Source: an uncultured Coriobacteriaceae bacterium
GTDB lineage: Bacteria; Actinomycetota; Coriobacteriia; Coriobacteriales; Atopobiaceae
Length of the DNA: 19,649 bases
NCBI GenBank assembly: GCA_900549525.1
Contig: UWSJ01000032.1
Location: 1-19,649 of the forward strand
Reading direction: 5' to 3'
The notes under the pieces are model-generated. The model was not told the origin of the DNA, made no database searches, and saw nothing but the letters and a program-made list of their open reading frames with translations. Positions within the stretch are counted from its first letter, which is position 1, and the number at the start of each line of letters is the position of its first letter. The translations under genes were made by a program, and so were the position numbers. This document shows positions 12,589 through 19,649 of the stretch, piece by piece.

Positions 12589-13605
12589 GTGCATTATATA
12601 GGTGTGGACGGCGGGGGAACGAAGACGGCGTTCTCGCTGTATGACGGCGACCTGCGGCGCATCGACACCCTGCAGGGGCCGACGAGCCACTTCGCCCAGG
12701 CCGGGTTCGACGGCACGCTGCGCGTGCTGGCGGACGGCATCGGAGCCCTCGCGCGGCGCAACGGCGTCGAGGACTACGGCATCGGCTTCGGCCTTGCCGG
12801 CTACGGCGAGCAGCGCTCCGTGCGTGAGCGGATCGAGGAGTGCGTGGGCAAGGTCGCGGGAGGCCATCCCTTCGTGCTCGTGAACGACGGGCAGGCCGCG
12901 CGGGCTGCGGCGCTCGACCTCGCCGACGGCATCGTGCTCGTTTCGGGCACGGGGTCGATCGGCTACGGCGTGCGCGGTGGGAGCGAGCGACGCTGCGGCG
13001 GCTGGGGCTACCAGGTGGGTGACGAGGGGAGCGGCTGGTGGATCGGCAAGCGCCTGCTCGCCGCCTTCGCCCGCGAGAGCGACGGCCGCTCGCCCCGCGG
13101 GGCTCTGCATGACGTGGTCATGCGCGAGCTGACCCTTTCCGGGGAGTACGACATCATCGGCTACGTGCGCGACACGCTGGGGGACGACCGCACGAAGGTC
13201 GCGGCGCTCGGGCGGCTCGCGGCGGAGGCCGCGCGCCAGGGAGACCCGGTGGCGCGCGCCATCTACGAGGACGCCGCCCGGGAGCTGGCGCAGCTCGCGC
13301 GTGCGCTCGTGGACGAGCTGTTCGCGGGCGACGCGGTGGCTGGTGCGGGGGCTGGCGAAGCGGACGCCGCCGGCACGGAGCCCGGAGCCGCCGCCGGAGC
13401 CGCCGCCGGAGCGGAGCCCGGCGCAGCCGCCGGCGCGCCCGTGCGCACGACGTACGTGGGTGGGGTGTTCCGCGTCGGCGAGCTCGTGCTGGAGCCGCTG
13501 CGCGCCGCGCTGCCGGAGCGGTGCGAGCTCGTGTCGCCCGCCCACGACCCCGACCTCGGCGCGGTTCTGCTCCTGCGCCGCCGCCTTGAGCGCGAGGAGG
13601 GCTGA
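12589..13605 (+). CDS. BadF/BcrAD-family amino-sugar kinase (N-acetylglucosamine and/or N-acetylmuramate kinase)
   Basis: A 338-aa kinase of the BadF/BadG/BcrA/BcrD ATPase family (ASKHA fold). Relatives phosphorylate GlcNAc (NagK), and MurK of Clostridium acetobutylicum phosphorylates both MurNAc and GlcNAc. Motifs: YIGVDGGGTKTAF (3-15, phosphate 1), VNDGQAA (98-104), LVSGTGSIGYG (117-127, phosphate 2), GGWGYQVGDEGSGWWIG (137-153, family hallmark) and YVGGVF (289-294). The GTG start at 12589 has GGAGAGGA about 6 nt upstream and begins at the conserved strand. Residues about 247-285 form an Ala/Gly/Pro/Glu-rich insert before the last motif, not usual for the family. The stop overlaps the anmK start (TGATG). 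It follows mupG and likely phosphorylates GlcNAc freed by MupG. Confidence 0.88.
   Translation: MHYIGVDGGGTKTAFSLYDGDLRRIDTLQGPTSHFAQAGFDGTLRVLADGIGALARRNGVEDYGIGFGLAGYGEQRSVRERIEECVGKVAGGHPFVLVNDGQAARAAALDLADGIVLVSGTGSIGYGVRGGSERRCGGWGYQVGDEGSGWWIGKRLLAAFARESDGRSPRGALHDVVMRELTLSGEYDIIGYVRDTLGDDRTKVAALGRLAAEAARQGDPVARAIYEDAARELAQLARALVDELFAGDAVAGAGAGEADAAGTEPGAAAGAAAGAEPGAAAGAPVRTTYVGGVFRVGELVLEPLRAALPERCELVSPAHDPDLGAVLLLRRRLEREEG
13383..13406 (+). repeat. Tandem 12-bp repeat inside the kinase gene
   Basis: The unit CGGAGCCGCCGC occurs twice in tandem (13383-13394, 13395-13406), followed by a partial, altered third copy to about 13420. It encodes part of the Gly/Ala/Glu/Pro linker of the kinase. 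The unit length is a multiple of three, so expansion or contraction would keep the frame. Confidence 0.7.
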
Positions 13606-14828
13606 TGCTGGCCGTCGGACTGATGAGCGGAACGAGCCTCGACGGCGTCGACGCCGCGCTCGTTGACGTCTCGGGTGAGGGCATGGGGACGAGCGCGAGG
13701 CTCGTGGCGTTCGACACGCTTCCGATGCCCGCCGCCACGCGCGCGCGAATCATGCGCGCCTGCGGCCCGAAGGCGAGCTCGACGCCCCTGCTCTGCTCGC
13801 TGAACGTCGAGCTCGGCCACCTGTTCGCGGACGCGGCGCGGGTCGTGTGCGCGAAGGCGTCCGTGAGCCCGGGCGAGCTCTCGTTCGTGGCGAGCCACGG
13901 GCAGACCGTCTGGCACGCCCCGGCCTCGACCCTATCCGGCGCCAGCGCCGCCGACCCCGCCTGCGACTGCTGCTTCCCGAGCACGCTTCAGATAGGCGCG
14001 CCCGCCGTCATCGCCTGGGAGCTTGGCGTCCGCGTGGTCGCCGACTTCCGCCCGATGGACATGGCTGCCGGTGGACAGGGCGCCCCGCTCGTCCCGTACT
14101 CGGAGGTCGTGCTCTACGGTGACGCCGAGAGGAACGTGGCGCTGCTCAACGTAGGGGGGATCGGCAACATCACCGTGCTGCCCGCCGGGTGCGGGACGGG
14201 GGCGGCTGGCCCCGCCGAGGCCTCCGGCGTGTTCGCCTTCGACACCGGCCCCGGCAACATGATGGTGGACGAGGCATGCCGACGGCTGCTGGGCGTCCCG
14301 TACGACGAGGGCGGCTCGGTCGCCGCGAGCGGTCACGTCAACGACGGCCTGCTCGGAGAGCTCATGGCCTCGCCGTACCTGGCGCTCGAGCCTCCCAAGA
14401 GCACCGGCCGCGAGCTGTTTGGCGCCGATGCGGTCGGGCGCGTGCTGGAGGAGTGGGAAGGCCTTCCCGGCGAGGACGTCATCGCGACACTCACGGAGTT
14501 CACGGCCGCATGCGTGGCGGATGCGTGCCGGAGGTTCGTGGGGCCGCGCGTGGGTGAGCTCGACCGGCTCGTCGTTGGCGGGGGAGGCGCCCACAACGCG
14601 ACGCTCGTCACCGCCATCTCCCGGCTCCTGTCCGGCACCGAGGTGCTCACGCAGGAGGGCCTCGGGCTTTCGAGCGACGCGAAGGAGGCCGTGGCCTTCG
14701 TCATTCTTGGTAACGAGACGCTGCGGGGCAGGCCTTCCAACGTGCCGAGCGCCACGGGGGCGAGCTGCCCGGTGGTGCTCGGCAGCGTGACCTATCCGCC
14801 ACGGACGTTCGAGACAGGGGGCAAGTGA
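13605..14828 (+). CDS. anmK: Anhydro-N-acetylmuramic acid kinase
   Basis: A 407-aa AnmK (family about 360-400). It hydrolyses the 1,6-anhydro ring and phosphorylates 1,6-anhydro-MurNAc, giving MurNAc-6P. Motifs: GLMSGTSLDGVDAAL (5-19, ATP loop), ASHGQTVWH (96-104), PSTLQIGAPAVIA (125-137), DFRPMDMAAGGQGAPLVP (147-164), NVGGIGNIT (182-190), FDTGPGNMMVDEA (212-224) and PPKSTGRELF. Asp213 in DTGPGN is a likely catalytic residue. Short inserts (around 108-122 and 193-207) explain the extra length. The ATG shares one base with the kinase stop (TGATG), so translation is coupled. 1,6-anhydro-MurNAc arises from lytic transglycosylases, so this adds a second entry point into the MurQ pathway. No dedicated anhydro-sugar importer is evident unless an EIIC accepts it or the sugar enters by another route. 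Confidence 0.96.
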   Translation: MLAVGLMSGTSLDGVDAALVDVSGEGMGTSARLVAFDTLPMPAATRARIMRACGPKASSTPLLCSLNVELGHLFADAARVVCAKASVSPGELSFVASHGQTVWHAPASTLSGASAADPACDCCFPSTLQIGAPAVIAWELGVRVVADFRPMDMAAGGQGAPLVPYSEVVLYGDAERNVALLNVGGIGNITVLPAGCGTGAAGPAEASGVFAFDTGPGNMMVDEACRRLLGVPYDEGGSVAASGHVNDGLLGELMASPYLALEPPKSTGRELFGADAVGRVLEEWEGLPGEDVIATLTEFTAACVADACRRFVGPRVGELDRLVVGGGGAHNATLVTAISRLLSGTEVLTQEGLGLSSDAKEAVAFVILGNETLRGRPSNVPSATGASCPVVLGSVTYPPRTFETGGK

Positions 14829-15340
14829 TGGGAAGGAAGCTGAGTCGCGCGCAGCTTGCGGCACGCGGTACGAGCGCCGACGTGCGACACGAGACGAGCG
14901 CACGGCGGGACGGGGACGGCACCCGTGACGGATCACCGGCGAAGGGCTCGGGGCGTGGCGCGGGGCGTAGTCGGCGTCCGTCCGGATCGTCGGGACGCCC
15001 GAAGCTGCACGGCGTCATCACCGAGGCCATGGTGGAGGAGCAGGTCGAGCGCTCTGGCACCTACCCCTTCACGTTCACGAGCTCGTTCATCCTGTTCGTC
15101 GCGGCCTTTGCGGGGTTCGTGCTCGTTCCCTACGCGGCGGGGCGCTTCGGGGCGGACACGCGCGCCGCGAGCGTCGTGGGCATATCGGCGCTGCTACCGC
15201 CCGCGCTGGCGCTCACGCGCTACTTCCTCGACTCGAAGCGGGGAATCTGCCGGGGCTTCTGGCTCACGCTCGGCGTCTCGTTCGCCGCGTGCTTGCTGGT
15301 GAGCGGCCTGCTGTTCATCGGGGGAGTCTCGCTGCTGTAG
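14828..15340 (+). CDS. Small membrane protein of unknown function, coupled to anmK
   Basis: A 170-aa protein that I do not recognise. The first about 60 residues are basic, Gly/Arg/Ser-rich and probably disordered and cytoplasmic. A short segment, KLHGVITEAMVEEQVERSG (59-77), follows, then three predicted membrane helices at about 84-103, 113-133 and 145-167, with the charged loop YFLDSKRGICRG (132-143) between the last two. There is no signal peptide. The ATG overlaps the anmK stop (TGATG), so it is co-translated and last in operon B. This tight coupling could mean a role in sugar or muropeptide handling at the membrane, but co-location is the only evidence. Weak GC-rich pairing just after the stop (GGGCG 15343-15347, CGCCC 15356-15360) is a possible, T-less, operon end. 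Confidence 0.75.
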   Translation: MGRKLSRAQLAARGTSADVRHETSARRDGDGTRDGSPAKGSGRGAGRSRRPSGSSGRPKLHGVITEAMVEEQVERSGTYPFTFTSSFILFVAAFAGFVLVPYAAGRFGADTRAASVVGISALLPPALALTRYFLDSKRGICRGFWLTLGVSFAACLLVSGLLFIGGVSLL

Positions 15341-15509
15341 AGGGGCGCCTCCGGCCGCCCGGGGCGATCTTGGCGCGTCGGTTCGGGCGGCGAGCCCCTC
15401 GCGAGCCTCCCGGCACGCGGGCGGCGGTCATGAGGTCGCCCACGCCCCCGGCGGCGTTGAGCGGGATGTGCTGGTCGCAGCAGATGACGACCGTGTTCGT
15501 GGGTTCCAT
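15315..15509 (-). pseudogene. Truncated ORF with a sulfatase-like N-terminus
   Basis: A 64-codon frame starts at ATG 15509 with a good Shine-Dalgarno (CAGGAGG, 6 nt spacer). The first residues, TNTVVICCDQHIPLNAAGGVG (wording from residue 4), recall the first strand and metal-binding D-x-H/D-Q-H motif of alkaline-phosphatase-fold sulfatases (pattern VVI-x-S-D-Q-H-x-P). After about residue 32 the frame turns Arg/Gly/Pro-rich, like read-through of GC-rich noncoding DNA, and it stops antisense to the end of the membrane protein gene. Sulfatases are 450 aa or more, so if related this is a remnant. It may instead be a genuine short ORF of unknown role. Confidence 0.35.
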
Positions 15510-15619
15510 GCGCGCCTCCTGTGGCTTGTCCGCCCAAGAGGCGCCCGTCAAAGACGCCCGTAGTCACGGCGCGGTGCCAAAGGCTGCGCTCGGCACAGCT
15601 CCTGCGCTCGGTGCGGCTC

Positions 15620-18109
<2,490 letters not shown>

Positions 18110-18121
18110 AGGCTCCCCCTT

Positions 18122-18167
18122 GTACGGTTTGAAGCACTATCGTAGGCGGTTGGGGCGGGCACCGTAC
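18122..18167. promoter_or_regulatory. Inverted repeat upstream of the UvrA2 gene
   Basis: GTACGGT (18122-18128) and ACCGTAC (18161-18167) are exact reverse complements 32 nt apart, lying 13-58 nt upstream of the GTG start. A -10-like TACGAT on the minus strand (18144-18139) lies between them. This could be an operator pair flanking the promoter; evidence is limited to symmetry and position. Confidence 0.3.
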
Positions 18168-18233
18168 GCGCTCGCTTGGCTGGGTTGACGTAGGCAAGGG
18201 CTGGCGCGAGGACGAGTAGCTCGGATGTATCTG

Positions 18234-18256
18234 CGCATGCGGTGGACGCATATGCG
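18234..18256 (-). terminator. Possible hairpin after the membrane protein gene
   Basis: CGCATGCG (18234-18241) and CGCATATGCG (18247-18256) are each palindromic and can also pair with each other as an 8-bp stem with a 2-nt bulge around a 5-nt loop. They lie 4 nt beyond the stop of the leftward membrane protein gene. There is no T-tract after it on the minus strand, so a terminator role is uncertain. Confidence 0.3.
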
Positions 18257-18260
18257 GCTG

Positions 18261-19601
18261 CTACACGTCCACGCCGTCGTCGCGCTCGGCGACCTCGGCG
18301 CTCAGAAAGCGGTCGCAGCAGAGCGAGAGGGCGGTCGTGGCGTGTCGGCGGCTCTCTCCGCGCGCAAATACCGGCGAGCAGAAGGAGGCATAGGCCCTGC
18401 GCCAGCCTTCGGCCGTGGGGTCGTCGGGCATGAGGGGGCCGCGTGTTTGCGTGGTGACGGTCGTGAGCATGCCCGTCCCCGGCTTGCCCTCCACCGCGTG
18501 CGCGAGCAGGGCAGCGAGCTGCGTCGCGTTGTCCTCGCGAGGGTCGTGGGCGACGAGAAACACGGCCGAGAGCAGCTGGTCGCGCTCGGTTTGGCGGGCG
18601 AGGTCGTCGGCGCCCTCGTTTGCCACGGCGGCGCCTGCGGCCACCACATTTGCGCCGGTTTGGGTGAGTGGGGCGCCCCGCGGGTAGACGAGATTGGCGC
18701 TCGCCCACACGAGGGTCACGAACGTCAGGAGCATCAGCAGGGGGACCGGGCCGTTTGGCAAGCTGGGCCCTCCCGCAAGCGAGATCGAGACGTCGGCGAT
18801 GGGTGCCCCGAAGACCGTCCACAGGAGCACCGCCGTGGCAAGCGGGCCGTGCGTGACCTTGCCGTGATAGGGATCGTCAATCTGGTAGCCGGTCTCGGTG
18901 GCGAGACGTGCGAGCGCCTCTCTTGTACGACGAAAGTCCGAGCTCAGCGGCCCGTACTCCTCGCGTGCCTCATCCACGAGCTCTTGGAGGGTCACCGAGT
19001 CTCGACGGGGTCGTCTCCGGCTGAGAAGGACGGCGCGCATACGCTTGCGCGACCTGTCGTTGAGGTCGCTTGTCTCCAGTGCCTGGGCGAGCCGTTCCTG
19101 TTCCTCGTCCCCCTCTCCCGTGGGGAGAAAGACGCTGACGAGAAGGGCGTCGATGGGATCCGAGGGCGTGCGAGTGCGCGTCACCTTGACCGACGCGAGG
19201 AGAGAGCCGGGCTCGTCATCGACTGGGACATGGGTCTCGACAACCACGGAGCCGTCAGTCCCGGCGGCATGCACAACGCTGGCGGCGAACCACTCGACGA
19301 AGCTCGTTCCCCGGTCGCTGTCGGCAAGCAGCTCGTTGGACATGAGCGCGTCCACGAGCACGGGATGGACGGAGCGCGGAAGGGCGGCCACCCCGGCAGA
19401 GCCGGAAGGCGCGCTCGTGGCCTGCGGTTTCGGTGCGGTGAAGTGCGCGTGGAGCCTACAGGCAACGCCGCCGAGCGCAAAGGCGACAGGCACAAGCCAA
19501 GGAGCGGCGAGCAAGAGCACGTCACCGAGGGAGGTCGCAAGATCTGTAAACATGGGCGGGCCCATCAACCGAAGCCGTTTCGTACTCCCACCTTGCGCCA
19601 T
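18261..19601 (-). CDS. Membrane protein of unknown function
   Basis: A 446-aa protein if started at ATG 19601. TTG 19631 and ATG 19553 are alternatives; none has a clear Shine-Dalgarno, and an in-frame stop lies just before 19631, so the gene begins inside the window. Three likely membrane helices: about 26-48 (DVLLLAAPWLVPVAFALGG), 253-273, and 285-306 (PVPLLMLLTFVTLVWASANL). Between helices 1 and 2 lies a charged domain of about 200 residues; after helix 3 a domain of about 140 residues contains DQLLSAVFLVAHDPRED. The layout (helix, soluble domain, paired helices, soluble tail) is loosely reminiscent of the C-terminal half of DUF2207 proteins, but I see no decisive motif. The function is unknown. 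A 151-nt gap separates it from the UvrA2 gene on the same strand. Confidence 0.7.
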   Translation of the reverse strand: MAQGGSTKRLRLMGPPMFTDLATSLGDVLLLAAPWLVPVAFALGGVACRLHAHFTAPKPQATSAPSGSAGVAALPRSVHPVLVDALMSNELLADSDRGTSFVEWFAASVVHAAGTDGSVVVETHVPVDDEPGSLLASVKVTRTRTPSDPIDALLVSVFLPTGEGDEEQERLAQALETSDLNDRSRKRMRAVLLSRRRPRRDSVTLQELVDEAREEYGPLSSDFRRTREALARLATETGYQIDDPYHGKVTHGPLATAVLLWTVFGAPIADVSISLAGGPSLPNGPVPLLMLLTFVTLVWASANLVYPRGAPLTQTGANVVAAGAAVANEGADDLARQTERDQLLSAVFLVAHDPREDNATQLAALLAHAVEGKPGTGMLTTVTTQTRGPLMPDDPTAEGWRRAYASFCSPVFARGESRRHATTALSLCCDRFLSAEVAERDDGVDV

Positions 19602-19649
19602 CGAGCTGACAAAACGGCGCTCGAAAGCCAACGCTTACGGGCCTGTCAA

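Noticed and set aside
11398..13545. Minus-strand open frame of 715 codons
   Set aside because: Antisense to mupG copy 2 and the kinase; low-complexity Ala/Val/Arg/His composition and no recognisable domain.
15343..15360. Possible rho-independent terminator of operon B
   Set aside because: The GGGCG/CGCCC stem is only 5 bp and has no T-tract; in DNA this GC-rich it is weak evidence.
19621..19649. TTGACA on the minus strand at the right edge as a promoter for the membrane protein gene
   Set aside because: No -10-like hexamer follows at 16-18 nt spacing, and it would lie too close to the candidate starts.

Overview
The window is GC-rich bacterial DNA from a high-GC Gram-positive. Strong codon bias, a Ski2-like DEAD/DEAH helicase, and Lac-family phosphotransferase (PTS) genes mixed with RpiR regulators suggest an actinobacterium of the class Coriobacteriia (Olsenella/Collinsella/Atopobium-like). 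That placement is inference; no rRNA or tRNA is present to confirm it.

Layout. (1) 1-601, minus: the 5' part of a DEAD/DEAH helicase gene. (2) 602-1445: an AT-richer gene-poor stretch holding an inverted repeat and the truncated start of a Phd/YefM-like antitoxin. (3) 1446-5424, plus, operon A: unknown 70-aa protein, PTS EIIC, MupG-type 6-phospho-muramidase (DUF871), PTS EIIB, RpiR regulator. (4) 8190-5382, minus, operon C: PTS EIIA, MurQ etherase, GH1 6-phospho-beta-glucosidase; its last gene overlaps the end of operon A tail to tail. (5) 8191-8648: divergent control region with a perfect 19-nt inverted repeat. (6) 8649-15340, plus, operon B: RpiR regulator, EIIB, EIIC, second MupG, BadF/NagK/MurK-type amino-sugar kinase, AnmK, small membrane protein. 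(7) Around 15315-15509, minus: a short, well-initiated ORF that looks like the start of a sulfatase and then degenerates. (8) 18109-15620, minus: a UvrA2-type ABC ATPase. (9) 19601-18261, minus: an unrecognised membrane protein.

How it works together. Genes 1446-15340 form a peptidoglycan-sugar salvage island. One EIIA probably serves two Lac/cellobiose-family EIIB+EIIC permeases. These would import a disaccharide and phosphorylate its non-reducing sugar, plausibly MurNAc-GlcNAc to MurNAc-6P-GlcNAc. MupG would split it to MurNAc-6P and GlcNAc, MurQ would turn MurNAc-6P into GlcNAc-6P plus D-lactate, the BadF-type kinase would phosphorylate GlcNAc (and/or MurNAc), and AnmK would bring in 1,6-anhydro-MurNAc as MurNAc-6P. 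The known MupG system of Staphylococcus aureus uses a glucose-superfamily PTS (MurP), so the Lac-family permease pairing is the notable point.

The least described material lies between the genes. A 12-nt sequence, TTCGGCGGGGTT, precedes both EIIC genes and is embedded in hairpins. Upstream of the second EIIC two strong hairpins share bases and end at the Shine-Dalgarno. Both EIIC-mupG junctions carry long GC-rich stem-loops without T-tracts.
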